DNA from: CAVQJU01 sp963754955
GTDB taxonomy: Bacteria > Acidobacteriota > Vicinamibacteria > Vicinamibacterales > CAVVIG01
DNA length: 64,000 nucleotides
Direction: 5' to 3'
NCBI GenBank assembly: GCA_963754955.1
Contig: CAVWHY010000012.1
Coordinates: forward strand, 1,240,001-1,304,000
The notes below the pieces were generated by a model, which was given only the letters and a program-made list of their open reading frames with translations, made no database searches and was not told where the DNA came from. This document shows positions 48,915-58,252 of the stretch, piece by piece (the stretch's first letter is position 1; each line of letters starts with the position of its first letter). The position numbers and the translations under genes were made by a program.

Positions 48915-49484
48915 TCAGGCCAGCGAGATGTCATTTCGGAGCACCTGGTGCAGGTAAATCCGTGCTTTCTGCCAGTCGCGCTGAATCGTACGCTCCGATA
49001 CCGTCATCATCGACGCAATCTCCGCGAACGAGAACCCGCCGAAGAACTTCAGGTCCACGACGCGCGCCAGGGCGGGGTCGGTGACTTCGAGGTCGTCGAG
49101 GGCGCTGCTCAGGCGGGTCAATTCGTCGGCGTCGGCCGCGGCCTCCGCAATGTCCGTCGACAGCGACGTGATCTCGAACTCGCCGCCCCGTTTCTGCGCC
49201 TGGCGCCTTCGGGCGTAGTCGATGATCAGGCCGCGCATCGCCCGGGCTGCATAGCCCATGAAACGGTTGCGATCGGGGAACGCGACGCCTTCGCGATCCG
49301 AGATGTCCAGGTACGCCTCGTGCAAAAGGGTGGTGGCGCCGAGCGTCATGCCCGCAGCCCGTTTCGACAGCTCGCGCCGCGCCATGCGATGCAACTCGTC
49401 GTAGAGGGTGGTGAAGAGCTGGTCCGCAGCCGCACGATCGCCTTGCTCGGCGGACTCGATGAGTGAAGACAGCGCGGTGTTCAT
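48915..49484 (-). CDS. ECF sigma factor (sigma-70 X6/ECF_sub type)
   Basis: A 189-residue RNA polymerase sigma factor. Region 2 is recognisable in LLHEAYLDISDR and FMGYAARAMRGLIIDYARRR. Region 4 is FGGFSFAEIASMMTVSERTIQRDWQKAR, whose helix-turn-helix reads the -35. No anti-sigma gene is adjacent. Instead the Ser/Thr kinase follows, suggesting control by phosphorylation. ATG 49484 has no strong ribosome site. Confidence 0.92.
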   Translation of the reverse strand: MNTALSSLIESAEQGDRAAADQLFTTLYDELHRMARRELSKRAAGMTLGATTLLHEAYLDISDREGVAFPDRNRFMGYAARAMRGLIIDYARRRQAQKRGGEFEITSLSTDIAEAAADADELTRLSSALDDLEVTDPALARVVDLKFFGGFSFAEIASMMTVSERTIQRDWQKARIYLHQVLRNDISLA

Positions 49485-49512
49485 GGAAACGCCGGATTCC
49501 GGAGGAAGAATA

Positions 49513-51447
49513 CTACGGCCGCCGCGTTTCCGCGATCGCCGTCAGCACGTCGCTCGCCGTGGCGGTCCGCTCCAGATGCGGGTACCTCACCCCGCCGTGA
49601 TAGTCCACTTTCACCGTCTTGAAATAGCCACCATTTTCGACGATGAGCTCGATCGGCCCGGGAGCATCCCTGGAGGCGCGGAGCGCTCGCTCGAGCTCGT
49701 CGTGCGAGAACCGGCGGGCGTTCACCGCAACGATCCTTGTGCCGTTGGTGACGCCGGCGCCAAACGCGGGCATCCCCTGCCAGGCATCGTCGACGGTGCC
49801 GTCGGCGGTGACGTGGATGCCCAGGGATCCGTACGCGTTGAGGCTGCCGTCGAGGGCCCACGGGTCGGTGAACATGTTCGGCGCTTCCGTGTACACGAGC
49901 CTGTATCCGCCCCCTTCAACCCCGCCCAGGGGAATCGCGGCGGTCTTTGCCTGCAGCCGCTTCTCGAAAAATCCTTTCCAGTCGTACGGCGCAATGGTTG
50001 CGAGCGTGCGATACACCTCGTCTGCGTCGTATGGTTTCACCCAGACGCGGCCATTGTCGTTCTGGCCGTGAAATGCGGCGCAGAAGTCATCGAGCGTCTT
50101 CCGTCCGTTCGTGAGCCCGCGGATGGTCACGTCGGCTTCGAGCCAGATCAACGTGCCCTCGGCATAGAACGACGGCAGGCCGCCCGGCGCCTGACGCCGC
50201 GATCCGGACCAGCCCCCGCCTGCCGTGTACAGGAACGGCGCTGAATTCGCGGCATCCTGTAGCGTTCGCCAGGTGCGGCCCGGCGCGCTGACGGCCATCG
50301 CATCAGCGGCAATCTCGTCGAACCACTCGGCAGGCGAAATCAGGCCGGCACGCGCGGCCAGCAGTTCGCCGTAGTAGTTGGTGAGCCCCTCGTACACCCA
50401 GAGCAGATCGTCCTTCATCGGCCGTTCGTAACCGCCGGTGGCGAGACCGGCCGGACGGCGCGCTTTGCCGTTCCAGGAATGAAAGAACTCGTGAGGCAGC
50501 AGCAGGCTGCTGCGTTTGGCCGCGCCGTCGTCCACGAAGGTGTTCTCGGCGACGCGATCGTCGGCGCACTCGTGATGCTCGACGCCGAACGAACCCAGAT
50601 TGTCGCTGAGCGTCAGCAGCCAGTGGTACTTGCGATAGTGGCCGACGCCGCCGAACACGGCCCGTTCCTCGAGGACGATCTTCTTGTAGATGTCGATGCG
50701 CGCCTGCGGAAACTGCAGTGCCCACTCGCTGTCGGCGACGACGTCGATGACGTGCTCGCCAACCTGTGAGTCGGCCGGCCACAGGGTGATGCTGCGGAAG
50801 TGCTCTCCGAGCAACACGGGGTGATCGTTCAGCATCTCGAGCGACGTCGGCGCGTAATGAATCGTGTCGCCGTCGATCGATGCGACGTCGAGCGATCCGC
50901 CGTGCTTCCACCCGGCGGGTGCTCGCAACGAAGCGGTCACCGAAATGGCGGCGGGGCTCTCGCCCATCGGGTACAAACCGACAGCGTACCAGTTAATCAC
51001 CGCGATCTTGGCGGTGGTTGACGGCAGCGTGCCGTAGGCTCCGCCAACGTACGGCACGACGTAATCGTACTTGGCGGTCAGGGTTCTTGCGCCGGGCGGA
51101 ACGGTAAAGGCGAAGGCGTTCAGCTCCACCAGGTCGCGCTGCCAGGCGATCTCCGTATCGTCGGCGAAGACGTGCAGTCCCGTGAGGTTGGCGATCGGGC
51201 CCGACGGCATGTGCTCGCCGGGAATCCATTTCGGATAAAAGAGGGTCATCGGGCCCGGGCGCGTCGGCAGCGAAAGGGTGGCGTGCAGGATCTTCATCGG
51301 CGCGTCGGTCGCGTCGACGTCCAGTGTCAACGCGGTGCCGGTGACACGGGCAGGCGTCTGGGCCGACGGCATTTCCCGGACGGTCAGCACCAGGACCGCA
51401 AGGATCAGCCAGATGGCTCGCGGCGATGGAGGATATCGATGGCACAT
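49513..51447 (-). CDS. M61 family metallopeptidase (glycyl aminopeptidase type) with PDZ domain
   Basis: A 644-residue exported aminopeptidase. The signal peptide at ATG 51447 (RAIWLILAVLVLTV, cleavage near SAQ) is followed by an N-terminal beta domain, then HEFFHSWN, the zinc-binding HExxH motif, with WVYEGLTNYYGELL as the third-ligand helix. A C-terminal PDZ domain (about residues 540-620, TNGTRIVAVNARRFSHDELERAL) completes the usual M61 layout. It prefers N-terminal Gly or Ala in known members and acts in the periplasm. An upstream ATG would put extra residues before the signal peptide and is rejected. Confidence 0.92.
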   Translation of the reverse strand: MCHRYPPSPRAIWLILAVLVLTVREMPSAQTPARVTGTALTLDVDATDAPMKILHATLSLPTRPGPMTLFYPKWIPGEHMPSGPIANLTGLHVFADDTEIAWQRDLVELNAFAFTVPPGARTLTAKYDYVVPYVGGAYGTLPSTTAKIAVINWYAVGLYPMGESPAAISVTASLRAPAGWKHGGSLDVASIDGDTIHYAPTSLEMLNDHPVLLGEHFRSITLWPADSQVGEHVIDVVADSEWALQFPQARIDIYKKIVLEERAVFGGVGHYRKYHWLLTLSDNLGSFGVEHHECADDRVAENTFVDDGAAKRSSLLLPHEFFHSWNGKARRPAGLATGGYERPMKDDLLWVYEGLTNYYGELLAARAGLISPAEWFDEIAADAMAVSAPGRTWRTLQDAANSAPFLYTAGGGWSGSRRQAPGGLPSFYAEGTLIWLEADVTIRGLTNGRKTLDDFCAAFHGQNDNGRVWVKPYDADEVYRTLATIAPYDWKGFFEKRLQAKTAAIPLGGVEGGGYRLVYTEAPNMFTDPWALDGSLNAYGSLGIHVTADGTVDDAWQGMPAFGAGVTNGTRIVAVNARRFSHDELERALRASRDAPGPIELIVENGGYFKTVKVDYHGGVRYPHLERTATASDVLTAIAETRRP

Positions 51448-51457
51448 GGGATAAACA

Positions 51458-52711
51458 CTATCGCACGTCACTGGCCTGGCGGGCGCTCGCCGCAATCCTC
51501 TGTACGCCGAGGCGTCGAACGTACTCGACGAGCGGCGCGTACTCGTCCTCAGCGATCACGCCCTGCCACGCCGGCATCGGGACGCCCGGAGTGATGCCGG
51601 CCGGGTTGCGGATCCACGCTTCGATCGCTGCCGGCGATCCAAGATGGTCCGCCGCCCCCGTCAGATCGTGGGTGCCGATGCCGCTGAGCCCGTGGCACTG
51701 CGTGCACTGATACTTCAGGTAGATGGTTTCACCGCGGCTCGCGGCTGTTCGCGCCGGCGCGACATCCGGCGGTTGCGGCCGCGTCTTTCGAATCGCAGGC
51801 AGGGTGCGCAGGTAAGCGAAGATGGCCGCGGCCTCTTCGTCAGTCATCCCCGGGTACATCGACATCGGCGAGCGCAGCAGCGTGTGGTCGCGGCGGAAGC
51901 CGCGCCGCAGCGCGCGCACGAAATCGGCCTCCGTCCACGTGCCGATGCCCGTTTCCGCGTCGGGAGTGAGGTTGGCCGACCAGATCGGCGTGCCGTTCGC
52001 CGACACGAGAGCCGTGCCGCCGCCGAAGAACCCCGCGGAGCGCTCCGGCCGATCGTCGTCCACCTGTAGGAAGCCCGCCGAATGGCATTTGTAGCAGTCG
52101 TAGCGTTGAAGCGCGAGATACCGGCCGAACGCGACGCGATTGGTTGCCGACGGAGCCGCGATCGCCTCTGCAGGATAAGGCTTCGGCCGGAGCACCAGAT
52201 GCGCCATCGCTTTGCCGAGGAGCGCAGGGCGCGCGGGGATCTTCGGTCTGTCCACGGCGCGCACGAGCGGATCGTCGGACCGAAGAAAGGCGACGATGGC
52301 GAGCAGGTCGCGGTCGGAGAGGTGGGCGAACGTCGGCATCGGCGACGCGAGCCGTCCGTCGTGGGTCACGCCGGTGCGGACGACGCGGGCGATATCGGCG
52401 TCGGTGAGGCTGCCGATGCCGTGCACCCGATCCGAGGTGATGTTCGCCGAGGCGAACTCACCGAAGATCGACGGCAGGTCGCGCACGCGCGCGCCGCTGA
52501 ACGCGCGGGTCGCGGGATCGTAGTGGCAGCCCTGGCACATCATGAGCGCGAGCCGGCGGCCCTCGGCGGCGTCGGACGCGGTCGCGGTGGCGACGCTGAA
52601 GGCGATGGGCTCGGGCGCGTACCGGGGCAACGGCGCAAGAGCGATGTACGCGAGTGGCAGGCCTGCCGCCGCGGCGAGTACTGCGGATGCGCGCATGAGC
52701 AATCTAGACAT
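51458..52711 (-). CDS. Membrane-anchored tri-heme cytochrome c
   Basis: A 417-residue protein with an N-terminal membrane segment (AVLAAAAGLPLAYIALAPL) and three class I cytochrome c domains with heme motifs CQGCH, CYKCH and CTQCH. This is the layout of the cytochrome subunit of membrane alcohol or sugar dehydrogenases, which passes electrons to the respiratory chain, but no matching dehydrogenase is next to it. GGAGG precedes ATG 52711 by 5-6 nt. The start lies 8 nt inside the end of the epimerase gene, so the two are coupled. Confidence 0.9.
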   Translation of the reverse strand: MSRLLMRASAVLAAAAGLPLAYIALAPLPRYAPEPIAFSVATATASDAAEGRRLALMMCQGCHYDPATRAFSGARVRDLPSIFGEFASANITSDRVHGIGSLTDADIARVVRTGVTHDGRLASPMPTFAHLSDRDLLAIVAFLRSDDPLVRAVDRPKIPARPALLGKAMAHLVLRPKPYPAEAIAAPSATNRVAFGRYLALQRYDCYKCHSAGFLQVDDDRPERSAGFFGGGTALVSANGTPIWSANLTPDAETGIGTWTEADFVRALRRGFRRDHTLLRSPMSMYPGMTDEEAAAIFAYLRTLPAIRKTRPQPPDVAPARTAASRGETIYLKYQCTQCHGLSGIGTHDLTGAADHLGSPAAIEAWIRNPAGITPGVPMPAWQGVIAEDEYAPLVEYVRRLGVQRIAASARQASDVR

Positions 52712-53633
52712 GGAGACCTCCGGCCACTTCGCGCACGCCGTCCGCAATGGTGGGATACAGGAACGAGAAGCCGAGCGCTCGAAGCCGCGCGTTCGACAGC
52801 ACGGCGTCCCGCTCGCCGTATTCCGCGAGGAGGCGACCGAGCAGCAGTGGCGCGAGCGCTCGCGGCAGGGTCAGCATGCGAAGGCGGCGGCCGAGCTGGC
52901 GGGCGAGCTGGGCCACGATCTCGTCGAGACGGGCGGGCTGATCGTTCGCGAGGAAGTACCGGCCGCCGACTTTTCCGTGCTGCGCGAGGTGCACGATGGC
53001 TCGGGCGCAATCGCGGACGTGAATCGCCGGCTGTAATGGCGTGATGCGGCCGAACCGCACGACGGGCCGTCCCGCGAGGATCGGCCGGATGACGTGCTCG
53101 GCGAACCACGAGCCGTTGCCGTAGACGATGCCGGGGAACGCGGAAACGATCGGGACGCCCATGAGGAGATGCGGCTCGACGAGATCGAACGCGTCGGACA
53201 GCACCCGTCCGAGCGCGTACGGCTGCGGCTCGACGTCCTCGGTGATCGCTGGCCCGCCGGAGGCGCCGTAGTAGCTGAAGCCGCTGACGTACACGGCGCG
53301 CTCGGCGCGCGCGTGGACCAGAGCGTCGAAGAGCGCGCGATCGACGGCGGTACGCACCCGTGCATATGCGTCGGCACGCTTCGAGCTCAGCCGGCCGCCG
53401 AACGGCGACGGAGAGCCGAGGTGGATGACCCAGTCTGCGCTGGCCGCCTCGTCCTGCCAGCTCCCCGCGCGGAGCAGGTCGCCCATGACGGCGTGCCCTC
53501 CGATCGATTCGACCGCGGCCGCACTATCCGCCGAGCGCGCCAGCGCCCGGACATCGTGGCCGCCCGAGACGAGCTCTGCCGTGACGTGTCTGCCGATGAA
53601 CCCCGAACCTCCCGTCAGAAATACTGTTGCCAT
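52704..53633 (-). CDS. NAD(P)-dependent epimerase/dehydratase, extended SDR
   Basis: A 309-residue Rossmann enzyme: VFLTGGSGFIGRHV binds the dinucleotide, and VSGFSYYGASG carries the active-site tyrosine region, though the usual YxxxK helix is not plain (YALGRVLSDAF). That leaves catalysis uncertain. ATG 53633 has GGAGG five nt upstream. It overlaps the tri-heme cytochrome start by 8 nt, an odd pair that suggests oxidation of a sugar or alcohol feeding electrons to the cytochrome. It is divergent from the XRE-STAND regulator. Confidence 0.85.
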   Translation of the reverse strand: MATVFLTGGSGFIGRHVTAELVSGGHDVRALARSADSAAAVESIGGHAVMGDLLRAGSWQDEAASADWVIHLGSPSPFGGRLSSKRADAYARVRTAVDRALFDALVHARAERAVYVSGFSYYGASGGPAITEDVEPQPYALGRVLSDAFDLVEPHLLMGVPIVSAFPGIVYGNGSWFAEHVIRPILAGRPVVRFGRITPLQPAIHVRDCARAIVHLAQHGKVGGRYFLANDQPARLDEIVAQLARQLGRRLRMLTLPRALAPLLLGRLLAEYGERDAVLSNARLRALGFSFLYPTIADGVREVAGGLHV

Positions 53634-53646
53634 CGCGTCCTCCATG

Positions 53647-53666
53647 CGCGGGCTTCAGCGCCCGCG
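53647..53666. repeat. CGCGGGC-TTCAGC-GCCCGCG palindrome
   Basis: A perfect 7-bp stem with a TTCA-containing loop just upstream of the epimerase start. It belongs to the same class as the other palindromes, in which the loop is constant and the stem differs. In this divergent region it could also be an operator. Confidence 0.8.
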
Positions 53667-53764
53667 TTCATGTCCAAGTGTCGCGAAGGCGGCGGGGTGA
53701 GCCCACACACAGCGCTCACACACCACCCACACAGCCGGACGCGGAATGCGCGGGCGGCCCGCGA

Positions 53765-53770
53765 TAAAAT
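53765..53770 (+). promoter_or_regulatory. Candidate -10 box of the XRE-STAND regulator gene
   Basis: TAAAAT ends 5 nt before ATG 53776, so transcription would start at or beside the start codon, giving a leaderless mRNA. There is no ribosome site before that ATG, which agrees. No -35 was recognised. Confidence 0.4.
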
Positions 53771-53775
53771 TCCGT

Positions 53776-56100
53776 ATGCAGGCGGCGGGAAAGGCGGCGA
53801 ACCGGTTCGGATCCCGGTTGAAAGCGCTGCGGCAGGCGGCCGGGTTCACGCAGGAGGAGCTGGCGACAATCAGCGGCCTCTCCGTGAACGCCGTCAGCGC
53901 GCTCGAGCGCGGCGAGCGGCGCCAGCCGCACGTCGAGACGCTGCGGGCCCTGGCGGCGGCGCTCGACCTGACCGGTCCCGCGCGCGACGAGCTGTTTGCG
54001 ATCGCCCGAGCCGGCGGCGGCGAACCACACGCCGACGGCACGGCGCTGCCGGTTCCACCGACGCCGCTCGTCGGCCGTCAGGCGGATCTCACCGCCGTGG
54101 GTGCGCTGATCGCTCAGCCGGATACCCGGCTCGTCACGTTGATGGGTCCGGGGGGCGTCGGCAAGACGCGTCTGGCCATGGCGCTCGCCCTGCAGTTTGC
54201 CGACGAACCGCGCGCGGAAGCGCGATTCATCGGCCTGGCGTCGATCAATGACCCCGCGCTGGTCGCCGGCACGGTCGCCGAAGCGCTGGGTTTTCCCGAG
54301 ATCGACGCCGCCTCCGTCGGCGCACGCTTCGCCTCGTCGCGCGGCGACCGGCCGCTGCTCCTGGTGCTGGACAATTTCGAGCACCTGCTCGAGGCGCGTG
54401 GGTTCGTGAGCGCCCTGATTGGCGCTCATCGGGCGCTCCGCATCCTCGTCACGAGTCGCGCGGCCCTGAACGTGCGGGGAGAGAAGCGCTACGAGATCGC
54501 ACCGCTTCGGGGCGCGGCGGCCGACGGGATCGACCCAGCATCGGTGGCGCGCGATCCGGCCGTGCAGCTGTTCGTCGAGCGCGTGCGCGACGTGCGGGCG
54601 GATTTTTCTCTCACGCCCGAAAACGCGATGGTGATTGCGGCGATCTGCCGAAAGCTGGACGGCCTGCCGCTGGCGCTCGAACTGGCGGCGCCCTGGCTGG
54701 CGATGCTCTCGCCGGCAGACCTGCTGCGCCGATTGGCCGCCAACGACGATCTCCCCGCGACGGCTCAGCACGACCTTCCGGAACGCCAGCGGACCGTCAC
54801 CGCCACGGTGGCCTGGAGTTATCAGCTGCTGCCCCCGGACGAGCAGGCGGCGTTCCGGCGCCTCGGCGTGTTCCCGGGTTCGTTTTCAGTCGAGGCGGCG
54901 GCGGAGGTGCTGGATCCGGGATCGTCGACAGGACGAGAGGCGCTGGCTCACCTGAAGGCCTTGCTGGACAAGAGCCTGATCGCCCGGGACACACGAAGAG
55001 GCGATCGCCAGGCGTTCTGGATGCTCGACACGGTTCGTGCGTTCGCCGCGGCTGCGTGCGCGAATGCGGGAGAGGAGCGCGAGGCTGCGGAGCGGCTGAT
55101 TCACTACTGCGTTCGGCAGTCGGCGGCCGTGCGGGCCGGGCTGCCGACGCATGCCGAAGCTGAATGGCTCGATCGGGCGCGTGAAGATCTCGATAACCAC
55201 AGGCGCGCGATATCGCTGCTCCTCGCCGGCGGCCGCTACGAGCAGGCGATCGAGATCGCGTGGAGCCTTGCCTTGTTCTTCATGATCCGCGGCCACGTCG
55301 TCGAAGGGCAGGGCTGGTACGACGCGATTCTCGCGGCTCCGGCGCTGACGCCGGCCACGGAGGCCAGGGCCGCGGCAGGCGCGGCGCTCATGCGGTACGC
55401 GCGCGCGCACTACGACGACGTCCTGCCGCTCGTCGATCGCGCGATCGAGCGGGCGACGACGTCCGGAGCGCCCGACGTTCTGCCATTCGCGTTGTGCCTG
55501 CGCGGCTATGCCTCGGCGGTCCGATCGGCCGCTGATATCCCGGTCGCCGACTTCGCCCAAGCCGCCGAGGCGGCACAACGCTGCGGCGACGTGTACGTGG
55601 AGGGGCTGGCGCTCAATGGGCTGGCGAACTCTGCTGCCAATTCCGCCCGCGATTTCGCCGAGGCGACGCGTCTGCTCGACCGCGCCGAATCCGTGCTCAG
55701 AACGGCCGGCTGCTGGTGGCCGCTGGGCGTGACGTTGAACCTGCGCGCGGCCGTCGCGCTGATGCAGGGAGACCCGTCACGCGTGCTTGCATATGCGTAC
55801 GAGGCGCTGCCCCACATGCGCGCGCTGCAGGATCACTACAATGTCATCGCAACGATGAACCTTATGGCGGCGGCGCTGGCCCGCGAGGGCCAGCACGTTC
55901 GCGCCGCGCGGCTGCTTGGGGGCATCGACCATGCGGCCGACAGCACGGGCATCTCGGAGGGGTACGATGCGGCGGTCGTGACGCGGCGGGAATCGGAACA
56001 GCTCCTGCGCGAAGCCCTCGGTGCGGCGAAGTTCGAGCGGGCGTACACGGCGGGCCGATCCGCTTCGCTGGACCAGCTTCTGGATGAAGACCATGGCTGA
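53776..56100 (+). CDS. XRE-type regulator with STAND (NB-ARC) ATPase and TPR-like repeats
   Basis: A 774-residue signal-integrating regulator. The N-terminal helix-turn-helix (LKALRQAAGFTQEELATISGLSVNAVSALERGE) binds DNA. The STAND ATPase has Walker A GPGGVGKTRL, Walker B LLLVLDNFEHLL and sensor LRILVTSRAAL. A long helical TPR-like region (about residues 420-760) should bind a ligand or protein. Proteins of this build stay off until an inducer allows ATP-driven assembly. It is divergent from the epimerase-cytochrome operon and overlaps the alpha/beta hydrolase gene by 8 nt, so either may be its target or inducer source. Confidence 0.9.
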   Translation: MQAAGKAANRFGSRLKALRQAAGFTQEELATISGLSVNAVSALERGERRQPHVETLRALAAALDLTGPARDELFAIARAGGGEPHADGTALPVPPTPLVGRQADLTAVGALIAQPDTRLVTLMGPGGVGKTRLAMALALQFADEPRAEARFIGLASINDPALVAGTVAEALGFPEIDAASVGARFASSRGDRPLLLVLDNFEHLLEARGFVSALIGAHRALRILVTSRAALNVRGEKRYEIAPLRGAAADGIDPASVARDPAVQLFVERVRDVRADFSLTPENAMVIAAICRKLDGLPLALELAAPWLAMLSPADLLRRLAANDDLPATAQHDLPERQRTVTATVAWSYQLLPPDEQAAFRRLGVFPGSFSVEAAAEVLDPGSSTGREALAHLKALLDKSLIARDTRRGDRQAFWMLDTVRAFAAAACANAGEEREAAERLIHYCVRQSAAVRAGLPTHAEAEWLDRAREDLDNHRRAISLLLAGGRYEQAIEIAWSLALFFMIRGHVVEGQGWYDAILAAPALTPATEARAAAGAALMRYARAHYDDVLPLVDRAIERATTSGAPDVLPFALCLRGYASAVRSAADIPVADFAQAAEAAQRCGDVYVEGLALNGLANSAANSARDFAEATRLLDRAESVLRTAGCWWPLGVTLNLRAAVALMQGDPSRVLAYAYEALPHMRALQDHYNVIATMNLMAAALAREGQHVRAARLLGGIDHAADSTGISEGYDAAVVTRRESEQLLREALGAAKFERAYTAGRSASLDQLLDEDHG

Positions 56101-56896
56101 TATGACCGCGTTCTCGACACGGGCGCTCGTGAACGGCATCCACGTCTATTACGAAGTTCACGGCAGCCATGATGGGCCGCCTCTCGTGCTCCTCCACGGC
56201 GGAGGCTCGACGATCGACTCCAACTTCGGCCGATTCATCCCGTTTCTTGCCCGCACCCGGCGAGTGATTGCCCTCGAAGAGCAGGGCCACGGGCGCACCT
56301 CCGATCGGGATCAGCCCGTCACGTTCGAAGGTTCGGCGGACGATGTCGCGGGGCTGCTTCGCGAGCTGAAGATCGCGCAAGCCGATCTTCTCGGCTTCAG
56401 CAACGGCGCGAGCGTCGCACTGCAGGTCGCAATCCGGCATCCGCAGCTGGTACGAAAGCTGGTGTTCGCGTCCTCGCTGACCAAACGCGAAGGGGCGCAC
56501 CCGCAACTCTGGGAGTTCATCAGGCAGGCGGACATCCTCAACATGCCGCAGGCGTTGAAGGACGCGTTCCTGGCCGTGAATCCTGATCTTCAGAAACTAA
56601 AAACGATGCACGACAAGGACGCGGCCCGCATGGTGGAATTCCGCGATGTCCCTGACGCCGCGGTTCGGGCCGTGCGCGCGCCGACGCTCGTGATCGCGGG
56701 CGATCGGGACGTGCCGCGGCTCGAACATGCGATCGAGCTGTCGCGGCTGTTCCCCGATGCCCGGCTCCTCGTGTTGCCGAGCGGGCACGGCGATTACCTG
56801 GCCGAGGCGTCGAGCGCGCCGGCGGACACGGACTACGCCGAGATCACGGCCCGGTTCGTCGAACGGTTTCTGGCCGACCCCTCATCGTATCGCTGA
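56093..56896 (+). CDS. Alpha/beta hydrolase
   Basis: A 267-residue hydrolase with the oxyanion HGGG loop (LLHGGGSTID), nucleophile elbow GFSNGAS (Ser), acid GDRDVP (Asp) and GHGDY (His). The cap region is short. There is no signal peptide. ATG 56093 overlaps the regulator's stop by 8 nt; ATG 56102 is the alternative. Substrates may be esters, lactones or carbon-carbon bonds of the MhpC type. Coupling to a STAND regulator suggests it removes or makes the inducer. Confidence 0.88.
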   Translation: MADMTAFSTRALVNGIHVYYEVHGSHDGPPLVLLHGGGSTIDSNFGRFIPFLARTRRVIALEEQGHGRTSDRDQPVTFEGSADDVAGLLRELKIAQADLLGFSNGASVALQVAIRHPQLVRKLVFASSLTKREGAHPQLWEFIRQADILNMPQALKDAFLAVNPDLQKLKTMHDKDAARMVEFRDVPDAAVRAVRAPTLVIAGDRDVPRLEHAIELSRLFPDARLLVLPSGHGDYLAEASSAPADTDYAEITARFVERFLADPSSYR

Positions 56897-56932
56897 TAGC
56901 GGATCCGCGCGTCCGGCGCGGAGAAGGCAAGG

Positions 56933-57409
56933 TCAGCCCCGCCGCGCCGCCTCGATGGTGGCGATGTCGATCTTCTGCATGGGCATCATCGCCTGAAAGG
57001 CACGCCTGGCCTCGTCTCCGCCCGCGGCGAGCGCCTCGGTGAGAACGCGCGGGGTGATCTGCCACGACAGGCCCCAGCGATCCTTGCACCAGCCGCACTG
57101 GCTTTCCTTGCCGCCGTTGCCGACGATCGCGTTCCAGTAGCGGTCCGTCTCTTCCTGCGTGTCCGTCGCGACCTGGAAGGAGAAAGCCTCCGTCTGCCTG
57201 AACTGCGGGCCGCCGTTGAGACCGAGGCAGGGAATGCCCATGACGGTGAACTCCACCGTCAGCACATCGCCCTTTTTGCCGCTCGGGTAATCAGCGGGCG
57301 CCTTGTGAACCGCGGTCACTTTGCTATCGGGAAAGGTGGCGGCGTAGAAGCGCGCCGCGTCGTGGGCGTCCTTGTCGAACCACAGGCAAATCGTGTTTTT
57401 CGGCGTCAT
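56933..57409 (-). CDS. VOC-fold protein, PhnB/3-demethylubiquinone-methyltransferase-like family
   Basis: A 158-residue protein with the PhnB-like pattern ICLWFDKDAHDAARFYAATFPDS, FTVMGIPCLGLNGGPQF and GKESQCGWCKDRWGLSWQI. This group (PF06983) is often misnamed a methyltransferase; most members have unknown roles. It is 7 nt upstream of the aquaporin stop on the same strand and probably co-transcribed with it. Confidence 0.88.
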   Translation of the reverse strand: MTPKNTICLWFDKDAHDAARFYAATFPDSKVTAVHKAPADYPSGKKGDVLTVEFTVMGIPCLGLNGGPQFRQTEAFSFQVATDTQEETDRYWNAIVGNGGKESQCGWCKDRWGLSWQITPRVLTEALAAGGDEARRAFQAMMPMQKIDIATIEAARRG

Positions 57410-57416
57410 GTGCCCA

Positions 57417-58142
57417 TTATCGAACAGTACGTCCGGTCACGGGCGGTTCCAGGACGGACCCGTCGAGGAGCAGCTTGTGCGTGAGGCCCGCGAGTGCCGC
57501 GCCAACCACCGGCGCCAACCAGAACAGCCAGAGTTGCTGGAGGGCCCAGCCTCCCACGAACACCGCGGTTGCGGTACTGCGCGCGGGGTTTACGGATGTG
57601 TTCGTCACCGGAATGCTGATGAGATGAATCAGTGTGAGTACGAGGCCGATGGCGAGCCCCGCGAATCCGACCGGGGCGCGTTTGTGAGTCGCACCGAGAA
57701 TGACGATCAGGAACATGAACGTCATCACGACTTCGCACACGAGTCCGGCGATGAGCGAATAGCCGCCGGGTGAGTGCGCGCCGAACCCGTTGGACGCGAA
57801 GCCTGCGGCGGCACTGAAATCCGCGCGGCCGCTCGCCACGACGTACAGCACTCCGGCGCCGATGATGCCGCCGACGACCTGCGCCACGATGTACGGCAAC
57901 AGCAGGCCGGCAGGAAAGCGGCCTCCCGCCCACAAGCCGACGGAGACAGCGGGGTTGAAGTGCCCGCCCGAAACCGGTCCGAGGGCGTACGCGCCCGACA
58001 ATACCGTGAGACCGAAGGCGAGTGACACGCCGAGCAGGCCGATTCCCACGTCGGGAAAGGCCGCCGCGAGCACCGCACTGCCGCACCCTCCCAGGACGAG
58101 CCAGAAGGTGCCGATCGACTCGGCAGCGAGTTTCGGGAACAC
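57417..58142 (-). CDS. aqpZ: Aquaporin Z
   Basis: A 241-residue water channel with six membrane segments and both NPA motifs (HFNPAVS, SVNPARS). The segment HLISIPVTNTSVNPARST is almost as in E. coli AqpZ, with the selectivity-filter His, Thr and Arg expected for a water-specific pore. The start is GTG 58142, served by AAGGAG six nt upstream; a longer frame to 58331 lacks a site. It balances osmotic pressure in the inner membrane. Confidence 0.94.
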   Translation of the reverse strand: MFPKLAAESIGTFWLVLGGCGSAVLAAAFPDVGIGLLGVSLAFGLTVLSGAYALGPVSGGHFNPAVSVGLWAGGRFPAGLLLPYIVAQVVGGIIGAGVLYVVASGRADFSAAAGFASNGFGAHSPGGYSLIAGLVCEVVMTFMFLIVILGATHKRAPVGFAGLAIGLVLTLIHLISIPVTNTSVNPARSTATAVFVGGWALQQLWLFWLAPVVGAALAGLTHKLLLDGSVLEPPVTGRTVR

Positions 58143-58252
58143 TGGGGACTCCTTGCAGATGGCGGATCGCCGCAGGCCTGGCGAGCTGTTGAGGCCGCGC
58201 CCGCGTGTTGACGCGCGAGCGCGGCCCTGTTCGGCAGGCTGGCGGGAGTCGC

